From: Candidatus Avelusimicrobium pullarium
Lineage (GTDB): Bacteria > Elusimicrobiota > Elusimicrobia > Elusimicrobiales > Elusimicrobiaceae
Direction of reading: 5' to 3'
Length of the DNA stretch: 64,000 nt
NCBI GenBank assembly: GCA_944323745.1
Contig: CALUTQ010000002.1
Span: 636,114-700,113 of the forward strand
In this document: piece after piece, positions 52,053-59,926 of the stretch
Layout: the number at the start of each line of letters is the position of its first letter
Position numbering within the stretch: the first letter of the stretch is position 1
Notes under the pieces: generated by a model
The model's database searches: none
Told to the model about the DNA's origin: nothing
What the model saw: only the letters and a program-made list of their open reading frames with translations
Position numbers and translations under genes: made by a program

Positions 52053-52463
52053 ATGAAAAAGACCCTGCTTATCGCAGCGTTCATCGTTGCGGCCGGCGCC
52101 GTCTACGCCGCCGACACCTGTGACTGTGCCAAAGGAGATTTGCTTTGCCTTAGCAACTGCACCCGCGCCAAAGTGCAAACGGCAAAAGACAACGTAAAAG
52201 CGAAGCAACAAGACGCCAAAGCGCAAAAAGAGGCAAAATCTGCCCAAGCCAAGGCAGACAAAAAAGCCGCCAAAGAAAAGCTGGAACAGGCCAAACAAAA
52301 CGCAAAAAACAAATTAGACCAAGCCAAAGAAAACGCCAAAGCCAAACAGTCTGCCAAAAAGGCCGAAAACAAAGCCAAAAAGGAAGAAGCCAAAAAGCAG
52401 TTAAAAGCCAAAAAAACGGCAGCAAAAAAAGAACTTAATGCTTGGAAACAGCTGGGCAAATAA
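52053..52463 (+). CDS. Exported Lys/Ala-rich helical protein
   Basis: 136 residues. Signal peptide MKKTLLIAAFIVAAGAVYA, then a small Cys cluster ('DTCDCAKGDLLCLSNC', four Cys). The remaining 100 residues are nearly all Lys, Ala, Gln, Glu and Asn in repeats of the form 'KAKQ.DAKAQKEAK', predicted as one long basic helix or coiled coil. It resembles histone-H1-like or TolA-like stalks in composition only. AAAGGAGACG precedes the start. Function unknown; peptidoglycan or surface-polymer binding is a guess. Confidence 0.75.
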   Translation: MKKTLLIAAFIVAAGAVYAADTCDCAKGDLLCLSNCTRAKVQTAKDNVKAKQQDAKAQKEAKSAQAKADKKAAKEKLEQAKQNAKNKLDQAKENAKAKQSAKKAENKAKKEEAKKQLKAKKTAAKKELNAWKQLGK

Positions 52464-52475
52464 AATTTGCCTAAT

Positions 52476-52507
52476 AAAAACCCGCGCTTTTTGGGCGCGG
52501 GTTTTTT
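52476..52507 (+). terminator. Terminator of Lys/Ala-rich gene
   Basis: AAAAACCCGCGC-TTTTTG-GGCGCGGGTTTTTT; also serves the convergent pilin gene. Confidence 0.85.
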
Positions 52508-52521
52508 ATTTGACTGCCAAA

Positions 52522-53016
52522 TTAAAGACCTAAAGAGCGGCACAGACGATTGCCGCGCGCGGAATAGCCGGCACACTGCGTCCCCTGCCGCACAGGGTTC
52601 ATATCATAATAGAATCGTAACAGAAATTCTTTTTCCTGCGTGCAATCTCCCACGGAATGACTTGTTTGATTAGGGCAATAGATAATTTGCAGTTGGGGAG
52701 CTTGATACGTATTATCCAAAATCACTTCATCATCGCAACCGATTGTATTTTTATCGGCAGTTATTTCCAACAGGCGGCAGTTGGCCGGATAGGCGACATC
52801 CACCTCGCTTAAATCAGACGCATATCGTCCGTTTGCCATATAATACACTTCCTGCGCGTCTTTAATGGCACGTGCCAACGGAATGTATTTTGTGATGCGG
52901 GCCTTATCCACCGCGGTTTGATACTGCGGCAAAGCGACGGCTGCCAAAATACCGATAATTAAAACAACGACTAACAGCTCTATAAGCGTAAAGGCGGCAT
53001 TTTCCTTGATATTCAT
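52522..53016 (-). CDS. Type IV pilin/PulG-like protein 4
   Basis: 164 residues with a short leader, MNIKENAA, then [20 protein letters not shown] (cleavage after Ala). The C-terminal domain has six Cys ('[16 protein letters not shown]', '[18 protein letters not shown]'). It has the T12-spacer promoter of pilins 1-3 but not their leader peptide or inverted repeat, so the promoter is conserved independently of the coding start. Confidence 0.87.
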   Translation of the reverse strand: MNIKENAAFTLIELLVVVLIIGILAAVALPQYQTAVDKARITKYIPLARAIKDAQEVYYMANGRYASDLSEVDVAYPANCRLLEITADKNTIGCDDEVILDNTYQAPQLQIIYCPNQTSHSVGDCTQEKEFLLRFYYDMNPVRQGTQCAGYSARGNRLCRSLGL

Positions 53017-53022
53017 ATGAAA

Positions 53023-53050
53023 AATGTATCAAAAAAAAAAAACGAGTCAA
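53023..53050 (-). promoter_or_regulatory. Pilin promoter with T12 spacer (copy 4)
   Basis: TTGACT (53050-53045), CG, twelve T, GA, TACATT (53028-53023), six bases, ATG 53016. Confidence 0.7.
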
Positions 53051-53139
53051 GGCAAATTGTTTTTACGGCAGGAAATTCAAATAAAAAACGGCAACGGCAA
53101 AGAAACAGCTTTAAACAAACGGGAGAGTTGAGTACACTA

Positions 53140-53174
53140 AAATAAAGCGGCGCAAACAAAAGCTTACGCCGCTC
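53140..53174 (-). terminator. Terminator of MntP-like operon
   Basis: On the minus strand AGCGGCG, 14-base loop, CGCCGCT then TTATTTT, 25 bases after the stop at 53199. Confidence 0.65.
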
Positions 53175-53198
53175 AAATCAAAACGTTACAACCTGCTG

Positions 53199-53756
53199 TT
53201 ACAACACAATCATTCGTATGGCCATAATGACCAATATTAAGCCGGCCACAAATTCCGCCTTTTTGGTAACAATGTTTTTGGAAGTTTTGCTTCCCAAATG
53301 AAAGCCGAACACCGTCATTGCAAACGTAATCACCAGCAGGAACAAAATCTGCGGGAACCAGCCTTTATTCATAATTTCAATGGCATAGCCCACCAAAAAG
53401 AACGGCGCCGAAGCCAATGCGGCCACGCGCACCATTTTTTTGCTGTCGTCCACTTCATTCTCTTTAAAACTGGGCGATTTTTCAATTGTTTCCAACATAT
53501 ATTTAATGCCCAACAGCAACAAAAAAGCAAAGGCTATCCAATTGTTTGCGTTTACAAAGTAACCGCGGAAAAACAACATACTGAACAAATAACCCAACGT
53601 AAAAACGACCGCATTAAAACCGGCAAAATAAAACGCCGCTTTAATGGAAAACACGCTCTTGGTCTTGATGTCCATATTCATAGCCGACATATTGGCCGTA
53701 ACCATATGGTCGGTGCACAGACAAATAAAAATAATGACGACTGCAATTAAGCCCAT
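53199..53756 (-). CDS. MntP-like membrane protein, divergent
   Basis: 185 residues, six predicted helices with a cytoplasmic charged loop ('ETIEKSPSFKENEVDDSKK'). The first helix reads 'VVIIFICLCTDHMVTANMSAMN', with an Asp in the place of the 'GLSMDNFAVT' of MntP; the second acidic motif (SLDAL) is not evident. It is probably a divergent paralogue of its upstream neighbour, perhaps forming a two-protein exporter. AAAGGAG precedes the start. Confidence 0.6.
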   Translation of the reverse strand: MGLIAVVIIFICLCTDHMVTANMSAMNMDIKTKSVFSIKAAFYFAGFNAVVFTLGYLFSMLFFRGYFVNANNWIAFAFLLLLGIKYMLETIEKSPSFKENEVDDSKKMVRVAALASAPFFLVGYAIEIMNKGWFPQILFLLVITFAMTVFGFHLGSKTSKNIVTKKAEFVAGLILVIMAIRMIVL

Positions 53757-53789
53757 ATTTTCTCCTTTGCTGCACGGGTTGTTTTTATA

Positions 53790-54356
53790 TTACCAAATTC
53801 CAAGCCCGCTGAGCAGTACTTTTGTGCCTACGGCCGCCAAAGCCAGTCCGCCCAGCACTTCCATCAACGTACCGAACCGTTTGCCCAAATAACTGCCCAA
53901 AAAGAACCCCGTATAGCTGGTTACAAAAACACAGCCGGTCATAAAGGCAAGCGTCAGTCCAAACGGCGCCGCCGTAAGCGAAAGCGCCATTCCCACCAAC
54001 AAAGCGTCCAAACTGGTGGCAATGGCCAAAGCCAGCACCGTTTTGGCCGAAAGCCGGCGGCACAAATCAGGCCCGTTCTTTTTTTCAAAGGCTTCTTTTA
54101 TCATTTTAACGCCGATAAACACCAAAACGACAAACGCGATCCAATGGTCAAAGCGGTCTATAAAGCGCCCCAGCTCCCGTCCGCCCAGCCAACCGGCCGA
54201 AAGCATCACCACGTGCGCCGTTACAAAAGCCAGGCTGACCCAAAAGGTGCGGCCGTGGCGCACCTGGGCACGGTCGGCACAGCCCGAAGCAATGGTGACG
54301 GCAAAGTTGTCCATAGACAAACCCAGCGCCACAATGAAAGTGGATAGAATGTTCAT
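53790..54356 (-). CDS. mntP: Manganese efflux pump MntP
   Basis: 188 residues, six helices in two repeats. The family motifs are clear: 'ALGLSMDNFAVTIASG' in helix 1 and 'AIATSLDALLVGMALS' in helix 4, each with the acidic residue that carries Mn2+. It exports manganese from the cytoplasm. TATCAT ends seven bases before ATG 54356. No yybP-ykoY-type riboswitch is possible in so short a leader. Confidence 0.88.
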   Translation of the reverse strand: MNILSTFIVALGLSMDNFAVTIASGCADRAQVRHGRTFWVSLAFVTAHVVMLSAGWLGGRELGRFIDRFDHWIAFVVLVFIGVKMIKEAFEKKNGPDLCRRLSAKTVLALAIATSLDALLVGMALSLTAAPFGLTLAFMTGCVFVTSYTGFFLGSYLGKRFGTLMEVLGGLALAAVGTKVLLSGLGIW

Positions 54357-54395
54357 TTAAATTATGATAACATTTTTACTAAGGGAAACAACCGT

Positions 54396-55610
54396 ATGGA
54401 AACACTCAGAGAACTCTATAAAATAGGCTGCGGGCCTTCCAGCAGCCACACGATGGGCCCCCGCAAAGCGGGCGACGCCTTTAACCGCCGCTATCCGCAG
54501 GCCAGCTCTTTCCGCGTGACGCTCTACGGCTCATTGGCGGCCACCGGCAAAGGGCACTTGACCGATTTTACTTTGCGTGAAGCCTTTTATCCCAAACCGG
54601 TGGAAATTATTTTTGACTATCAAACCGTCGTCAAAAAACACCCTAATGCCTTAAAATTTGAAGCCTTGGACCAAGCCGGCCATATGATTGGCGACTATAT
54701 GGTGTACAGCATTGGCGGCGGCGCCATTCGTGATGACGAAACCTTCGGCAAACAGTTAAACAATGTTTATCCGCATAAATCAATGAACGAAATTTTGCAG
54801 TATACGTCCGAAAAAAGAATGCTTTTGTGGGAATATGTGGAAGAATGCGAAGGCGCCGACATTTGGGACTATTTGACCGAAGTATGGCTGACGATGAAAG
54901 AAACCATAAAGCGCGGCCTTTCCAAACGCGGCGTACTGCCCGGCTCTTTAAATTTGGAACGCAAAGCACAGCGCTATTTGTATAAGGCGGAAAATTCCCC
55001 GCAGTACCTGCGCCGTATGAACAATTTGTTTGCCTATGCCTTGGCCTGCGCCGAAGAAAATGCTTCCGGCGGTATTGTGGTCACCGCGCCGACTTGCGGC
55101 TCCTGCGGGGTGGTGCCTTCTGTTTGCCGGCTGGTGCAGGAAATTTGTGAGTTTGAAGACAACACCATTATCCGCGCTTTAGCCACCGCCAGCCTGTTTG
55201 GCAATATGGCCAAAGCCAATGCCTCCATTTCCGGGGCGGAAGTGGGCTGCCAGGGTGAAATCGGCGTAGCTTGCGCGATGGCTGCCGCCGCCACCTGCCA
55301 GCTGGAAGGCGGGGACAATAAACGCATTGAATATTCCGCCGAAATGGGTTTGGAACATCACTTGGGCCTTACGTGCGACCCCGTGGACGGCTTGGTGCAA
55401 ATTCCCTGTATAGAACGCAATGCGTTGGCGGCTTCGCGCGCGCTGGACTGCGCCACCTATGCCCTGATGTCCGACGGGCACAACCGCGTTTCGTACGACG
55501 ATGTATTAGCCACTATGATGCAAACCGGCAAAGATATGAATCAGGCCTACCGCGAAACGGCCCAAGGCGGGCTGGCGCGGTTTTTCCATTTAAGCAAGGG
55601 AGATAAATAA
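54396..55610 (+). CDS. sdaA: L-serine dehydratase, iron-sulfur type, single chain
   Basis: 404 residues. Converts L-serine to pyruvate and ammonia. The N-terminal beta domain has 'IGCGPSSSHTMGPRKAG' (serine-binding SSHT motif). The C-terminal alpha domain carries the 4Fe-4S ligands in 'APTCGSCGVVPS', 'GCQGEIGVACAMAA' and 'LTCDPVDGLVQIPCIERN'. Both halves lie in one chain, as in proteobacterial SdaA. The nitroreductase gene begins one base after its stop, so the two are co-transcribed. Confidence 0.92.
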   Translation: METLRELYKIGCGPSSSHTMGPRKAGDAFNRRYPQASSFRVTLYGSLAATGKGHLTDFTLREAFYPKPVEIIFDYQTVVKKHPNALKFEALDQAGHMIGDYMVYSIGGGAIRDDETFGKQLNNVYPHKSMNEILQYTSEKRMLLWEYVEECEGADIWDYLTEVWLTMKETIKRGLSKRGVLPGSLNLERKAQRYLYKAENSPQYLRRMNNLFAYALACAEENASGGIVVTAPTCGSCGVVPSVCRLVQEICEFEDNTIIRALATASLFGNMAKANASISGAEVGCQGEIGVACAMAAAATCQLEGGDNKRIEYSAEMGLEHHLGLTCDPVDGLVQIPCIERNALAASRALDCATYALMSDGHNRVSYDDVLATMMQTGKDMNQAYRETAQGGLARFFHLSKGDK

Positions 55611-55611
55611 T

Positions 55612-56121
55612 ATGAACACACTGCAAGCCATTACCAAAAGACGTTCTATTCGCAAATTTACCAATCAGCCGCTTTCCCAACAGCAAATAGAAACACTGCT
55701 CAATGCGGCTATGCTGGTGCCTACGGCGCGCAATTGTCAAGAGTGGGACTTTGTGGTCGTGCGTGACCGCAATATGCTGAACCAATTGATGAAAGCACAC
55801 CCGTATGCCCATATGCTTTCTACGGCCGACTGTGCCATTATCGTTTGCGGGGACACCCGCCGCGAAACGGCCGCCGGCTATTGGCCCGGGGACTGCGGCG
55901 CCGCCACGCAAAACATTCTGCTGGCCGCCACAGATTTGGGCTTAGGCTCCGTCTGGCTGGGCGTGTACCCCACGCAAGAACGTATGCAGGCGGTAGCCCA
56001 AGTGCTGGGCCTGCCCAAAGAAGTGCTGCCGTTTAACATCATCGCTTTAGGCTATCCGGACGAAAAGAAAGAAGACGTGGACCGCTTTGACCCCGCCAAA
56101 GTGCATTACGAAAAATGGTGA
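55612..56121 (+). CDS. Nitroreductase-family FMN protein
   Basis: 169 residues. FMN-dependent oxidoreductase fold: 'RRSIRKFTNQPLSQQQIETLLNAAMLVPTARNCQEWDFVVV' (FMN phosphate binding), 'WPGDCGAATQNILLAATDLGLGSVWLGVYP', and 'NIIALGYPDEKK' close to the end. Substrate unknown; such proteins reduce nitro compounds, quinones or flavins with NAD(P)H. AGGGAG precedes the start. Probably made with serine dehydratase. Confidence 0.85.
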   Translation: MNTLQAITKRRSIRKFTNQPLSQQQIETLLNAAMLVPTARNCQEWDFVVVRDRNMLNQLMKAHPYAHMLSTADCAIIVCGDTRRETAAGYWPGDCGAATQNILLAATDLGLGSVWLGVYPTQERMQAVAQVLGLPKEVLPFNIIALGYPDEKKEDVDRFDPAKVHYEKW

Positions 56122-56152
56122 TGGACGTTTAAATACGGCATCCGTTTTAAGA

Positions 56153-56186
56153 TCCCCCGCCAGGCTGTACCTGCGGGGGTTTTGTT
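56153..56186 (+). terminator. Terminator after nitroreductase gene
   Basis: CCCCCGC, 12-base loop, GCGGGGG, then TTTTGTTT. Confidence 0.75.
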
Positions 56187-56386
56187 TATCGGTACCAGCG
56201 GGGGAGTTGTCGGCAGATTTTACAATTGACCGGCACTGTCCCCCCGCAGCCCACAGGATGAGCGTGCAAGTTTTGGCAACAGCCCTGCTTAAAATGTTTC
56301 AGACAGAAGCCCATCGTCTGCCATTGAATTTCCCCTGTATTGCGGTAATAGTTGCAATGTAAAAGCGAACAGGCCGCGGCCTTCAA
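56186..56386 (-). CDS. Doubtful small Cys-rich protein
   Basis: The stretch 56187-56596 has no clear gene. On the minus strand a 66-codon frame contains nine Cys and several His ('CSLLHCNYY', 'GFCLKHFKQGCCQNLHAHPVGC', 'NCKICRQLP'). The spacing could form zinc sites, but it starts at TTG without a ribosome site and matches nothing I know. It may be a remnant. The rest of the stretch holds only the leader of the next gene. Confidence 0.2.
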   Translation of the reverse strand: MKAAACSLLHCNYYRNTGEIQWQTMGFCLKHFKQGCCQNLHAHPVGCGGTVPVNCKICRQLPRWYR

Positions 56387-56596
56387 GAACTATTTCCACA
56401 CCGCCTCCGAGCCCTGTCCGCAGGGCCGATCATCGGCCTATACGGCGCAAACCGCCCGCTCTATTTTACGGCCGCCCCGCTTTGCCAGAGGCAAGGCGTA
56501 TTATTGACAGGTTTTATTGCCATTTAGCTTATTGTTTAGCTTTACAGAGAGGTTGCTTTGTTGTATCCTGTAAACAAGGTTTCGGCGGAGGATAAA

Positions 56597-58816
56597 ATGG
56601 CCAAAATTTCAAAATCAGTCATACGGGCTTTATGGATTTTTTCCATTTGTATTATCGTTTTGGGAACGGGGATTTTTTTATACGTCCACCATTTGCGGGC
56701 CGCTCTTAATGAAGAACTAACCACTTATTTAAACGAAGTGGCCCATCAGGGTGTACACATTTTAAATACCCAAATAAAGGGAGACGTCAGCTCTCTGCAA
56801 TCGGCCGCTACTGCTATAGCTACTTACAAAACATTAGACAACAAACCTTGGACGGAGTTATTAAAAGAAGAAACACGTCAAAACGAATTTAAACGTATGG
56901 GGTTTATTCTGCCCAACGGCGTAGCTTATTTAAGTGACGGTTTTATGTTGGATCTGGACCACCGCGACTATTTTAAAAACGGAATGGCCGGCAAAACGTC
57001 TGTTACCGACCCGCTTACCGATGCCGTAGACCAAGGCAAAGCTATTATTTTAGCTGTGCCCGTCAAGGGGGAAGACGATACCGTACGCGGTGTGCTGATG
57101 GCGGCACATCCTACTGCGATGTATGGCCGGCTGATTGCTTCCGACAGTTTTAACGGAGCGGGATATTCTTTAATTGTTAAAGCCAATGGCGATAAAGTGG
57201 CGTCTTCCGCAAAATCCAATTTAGACAACAGCGTAACGAATATTTTTCAATCTGCCAAAAACAGTCGTTTGGATCCCACCGGTATTATGCGCAAAAATAT
57301 GCAGGAAGGCAAAAGCGGCACCGTCCGCTTTTTCCGCCAAGGGGAAGGATGGCTCTATTTAAGCTATGTTCCCGTGGGGCTGAATGATTGGTACTTTCTT
57401 TCCGTCGTGCCGGAAAAAGTGGCCGTACAAAAAACAAAAAATTTGCTGCGGCTTTCTTTCCTTTTGTTCGGTACGGGGCTGGCGGTTTTTATTGCCCTTT
57501 TAATTTATATTTACAGGCAAAACAAATACAGTCACGCCGTCCTTTACAGGGCCGCTTATATTGACCCGATATTAAACCGCCCCAATTGGGCAAAAACAAG
57601 CCGGGAAATAGAAGACATCTTACGCCAATCGCAGGATGTTTCGTATGCATTTGTGGTGTTTGATATTAATAAATTTAAGGTGGCCAACGACCGTTTGGGC
57701 TACAGCAAAGCCAACGAACTGTTGCAGTATATTGCCAAAAGCGTAGCCGATGAATTGAAGGCCGGAGAGCTTTTCTGCCGTGTGCAAGGTGACATTTTTG
57801 CCCTGCTGCTTACGATGCAAAGCCCCGAACAACTGAAAAACCGGCTGGAAGTGCTCAACGAAAAAATTGTCAATTTCCATCCTGTGGATAAAGATAAATT
57901 TCAATTAATACTATCCTTTGGGGTTTATCCGGTAACGGATACGGCCCTTTCCGCCGATGAATTGTTCCTCCGTGCGGTATTGGCCCGCGATACGGTAAAA
58001 GGCAATTATAATGATATTGTCGCTTTTTATGATGAAAAATTGCACCAACGTCTGACCCAAGAGCAAAATATTGAAAACAATATGGAAGAGGCGCTGCTTA
58101 AAAAAGAATTTTCGTTAGAATTGGCCCCCGTCCGCTCCGTAGACGGCACGGTAGCCGCGGCCGAAGCGGTTGCCGTTTGGAAACAAGGGCCGCAGCAAAC
58201 CCCCATCCCGACCGACTTGTTTTTGACCGTCTTTAACAAAAACGGGTTTATTGCCCGATTGGATATTTATTTGGCCGAAGAAGCATGCCGCACATTACAA
58301 CAGTGGAAAACGCAGCATTTGCCGACTATACCTATTCTATTGAATATATCTTCCGCCAGTCTGCGCAGCCCGTATTTTTCTTCCGTTCTGCTGCAACTGA
58401 CTAAACAATATGAAGTGGCGGCCGCTGATTTAATTTTACAGCTCAGCCCGCATACCTCCCCGCAAGATTTGCCGCTTTTTAAACAACTTGCCCAAAAACT
58501 GCATACCGAAGGCTTTAAACTCTCTTTAAACCACTTCGGCCGCGGAACCGTATCGCTAGATTTAATCCAAACGCTTCCCATAGACATCGTCAAAATGGAA
58601 GGCGTTTTTATAAACGATATTGAAGACAATGCCAGAATTCCGCCCGTGCTGACGGCATTTATTGAAATGGCTAAATCGCTTCATCTACGCCTGATTTTTG
58701 ACGGAGTAAAAGAGGAAAGCCAACTGCAGTCACTTAAAAAATTAGGTGCCCAGTGGTGGAGTGGCCCCTTGGCAGGGGCGCCGCTGTCCCCGCAGCAGTT
58801 GTTTTCAGGCAAATAG
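56597..58816 (+). CDS. Membrane sensor with degenerate GGDEF and EAL domains
   Basis: 739 residues. Membrane helix (about 8-30), an extracytoplasmic Cache-like sensor domain (about 35-285, 'RDYFKNGMAGKTSVTDPLTDAVDQGKAIILAVPVKGED'), a second helix (about 295-315), a GGDEF-like domain (about 340-480) and an EAL-like domain (about 490-735). The GGDEF loop reads 'VQGDIFAL' and the EAL motif 'AEAVAVWKQ'. The later EAL acidic positions are also changed ('LNHFGRGT' for DDFGTG, 'VKMEGVF', 'FDGVKEES'). Neither synthesis nor hydrolysis of cyclic di-GMP is likely; a receptor or scaffold role is possible. GGAGG precedes ATG 56597. Confidence 0.82.
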   Translation: MAKISKSVIRALWIFSICIIVLGTGIFLYVHHLRAALNEELTTYLNEVAHQGVHILNTQIKGDVSSLQSAATAIATYKTLDNKPWTELLKEETRQNEFKRMGFILPNGVAYLSDGFMLDLDHRDYFKNGMAGKTSVTDPLTDAVDQGKAIILAVPVKGEDDTVRGVLMAAHPTAMYGRLIASDSFNGAGYSLIVKANGDKVASSAKSNLDNSVTNIFQSAKNSRLDPTGIMRKNMQEGKSGTVRFFRQGEGWLYLSYVPVGLNDWYFLSVVPEKVAVQKTKNLLRLSFLLFGTGLAVFIALLIYIYRQNKYSHAVLYRAAYIDPILNRPNWAKTSREIEDILRQSQDVSYAFVVFDINKFKVANDRLGYSKANELLQYIAKSVADELKAGELFCRVQGDIFALLLTMQSPEQLKNRLEVLNEKIVNFHPVDKDKFQLILSFGVYPVTDTALSADELFLRAVLARDTVKGNYNDIVAFYDEKLHQRLTQEQNIENNMEEALLKKEFSLELAPVRSVDGTVAAAEAVAVWKQGPQQTPIPTDLFLTVFNKNGFIARLDIYLAEEACRTLQQWKTQHLPTIPILLNISSASLRSPYFSSVLLQLTKQYEVAAADLILQLSPHTSPQDLPLFKQLAQKLHTEGFKLSLNHFGRGTVSLDLIQTLPIDIVKMEGVFINDIEDNARIPPVLTAFIEMAKSLHLRLIFDGVKEESQLQSLKKLGAQWWSGPLAGAPLSPQQLFSGK

Positions 58817-58870
58817 CCGTTAAATTTAGGCACGGTTTGTGCAGGCATAGCGGGGCGTTCCCCCTTGCAT

Positions 58871-58900
58871 TTGCCTAACGAAATTGAAAAATAGTAAAAT
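58871..58900 (+). promoter_or_regulatory. Promoter of tRNA-His
   Basis: TTGCCT (58871-58876), 18 bp, TAAAAT (58895-58900), the same spacing and -10 as at tRNA-Asp. Confidence 0.5.
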
Positions 58901-58933
58901 AAAGAAAACGCAGCTTTTGCGTTTCCCTTTTAT

Positions 58934-59011
58934 GGTGGATGTAGCTCAGCTGGTTAGAGCGCCGGTCTGTGGAACCGGAGGTCGCGGGTTCAAATCTCGT
59001 CATCCACCCCA
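58934..59011 (+). tRNA. tRNA-His (anticodon GTG), CCA encoded
   Basis: Acceptor GTGGATG with CATCCAC, an extra 5' G opposite discriminator C (the His identity pair), D arm TAGCTCAGCTGGTTAGAGC, anticodon stem CCGGT/ACCGG around CTGTGGA, T arm CGCGGGTTCAAATCTCG, CCA at 59009-59011. It sits at the border of an accessory island, so it is a possible integration site, but no repeated 3' end is visible. Confidence 0.95.
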
Positions 59012-59067
59012 TATTTATTCCCATCGAACTTTTTTGTGGGATTTTTTAATGCCTTTTTAGCTTGTTT

Positions 59068-59098
59068 ATCCCCGACTATCGTCGGGGATTTTTTATTT
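59068..59098 (+). terminator. Terminator after tRNA-His
   Basis: ATCCCCGAC-TATC-GTCGGGGAT then TTTTTT. A further hairpin (GGGAAAAAGG 59159-59168 with CCTTTTTCCC 59180-59189) lies before the HNH gene end and may terminate it. Confidence 0.85.
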
Positions 59099-59209
59099 TA
59101 AGCCTCTCTGGGGCAAACGGATACTTTTGCCTACGGCGCATTTTTCCCTCAAAAGCAAGGGAAAAAGGTATCTTTGTATCCTTTTTCCCTTCATTTAACT
59201 GCCCGAAAT

Positions 59210-59842
59210 TTAATTTTGTATATTCTTCAATCTATTTTTTAAAATATCAACTGCATTTTTAAAAGGGATACGGTGCAACATCCGGTGGCAATTGGAACAT
59301 ACTAAAATCAAATCTTCTAATTTCGTTTTATGCAATCCTTTTACCTCTGCTAATGGAACAATATGGTGGGCTTCTATAAAATTTTTCCCCACATTTCCAT
59401 AGACCTTTTCAAAGTTGAAATGGCAGATTTCACACTCTAATTCACCTTTTAAAGCGGCCTGTTGTTTCTTTTTATTTACAATACATCTATTCCGTTCATA
59501 CAATAAATGTGTGACTGTAATCTGCTTTCCCTCTGCTGCATTTACAATTTCTTGAAAATACCAGGGAATTGCATATTCCTGCCACACCTGTTTATCTAAT
59601 TTACTGACATGGGGCAACCCTTTTTGGTTTAGAAGACTTGTAAAATTGCCCAATTTCATGGCAATACTAGCCGCAGAAGGATATGTCTCTCTCTTCCTTT
59701 CTATTGCCTCTCTTTTAAATAATTCTGCCAGTTCAAGGACTTTAACATTGTTTTTGGATAAATTTCTATTTCCATTTTTCAAAAACAATTTCAAAACAGC
59801 GACCGTTTCTTCTTTATTCCACAAATGTTTAAGCGTTCCCAT
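59210..59842 (-). CDS. HNH endonuclease-domain protein
   Basis: 210 residues. The N-terminal half is helical and unassigned ('PSAASIAMKLGNFTSLLNQKG', seen in some restriction-like HNH proteins). The C-terminal HNH domain has two Cys pairs, 'CEICHFNFEKVYG' and 'CSNCHRMLHR', around 'FIEAHHIVPLAEVKGLHKTKLEDLILV' with the catalytic His. A DNA-cutting enzyme is predicted; a defence role is suggested by the setting. ATG 59842 has AGAGG upstream. Noticeably AT-richer than the core genes left of tRNA-His. Confidence 0.82.
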   Translation of the reverse strand: MGTLKHLWNKEETVAVLKLFLKNGNRNLSKNNVKVLELAELFKREAIERKRETYPSAASIAMKLGNFTSLLNQKGLPHVSKLDKQVWQEYAIPWYFQEIVNAAEGKQITVTHLLYERNRCIVNKKKQQAALKGELECEICHFNFEKVYGNVGKNFIEAHHIVPLAEVKGLHKTKLEDLILVCSNCHRMLHRIPFKNAVDILKNRLKNIQN

Positions 59843-59914
59843 ATCAACTAACCTCTTGTTTTTTCCCAAACTATAATTTATCTATACCAAATCTATATCT
59901 TCAGCGGGAAATGT

Positions 59915-59920
59915 TATAAT
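59915..59920 (+). promoter_or_regulatory. -10 element, leaderless type, of NERD gene
   Basis: TATAAT, six bases (GGGCAT), ATG 59927. The pattern persists in the accessory island. Confidence 0.5.
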
Positions 59921-59926
59921 GGGCAT

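Noticed and set aside
56187..56596. A pseudogene of a known family in the gap before the GGDEF-EAL gene
   Set aside because: I read all frames by eye around the Cys-rich stretch and found no continuous match to a family I recognise; only a doubtful small frame is reported.
58934..59011. Attachment-site duplication of the tRNA-His 3' end within the island
   Set aside because: No second copy of the tRNA 3' sequence was seen up to the right edge; it may lie beyond the window.
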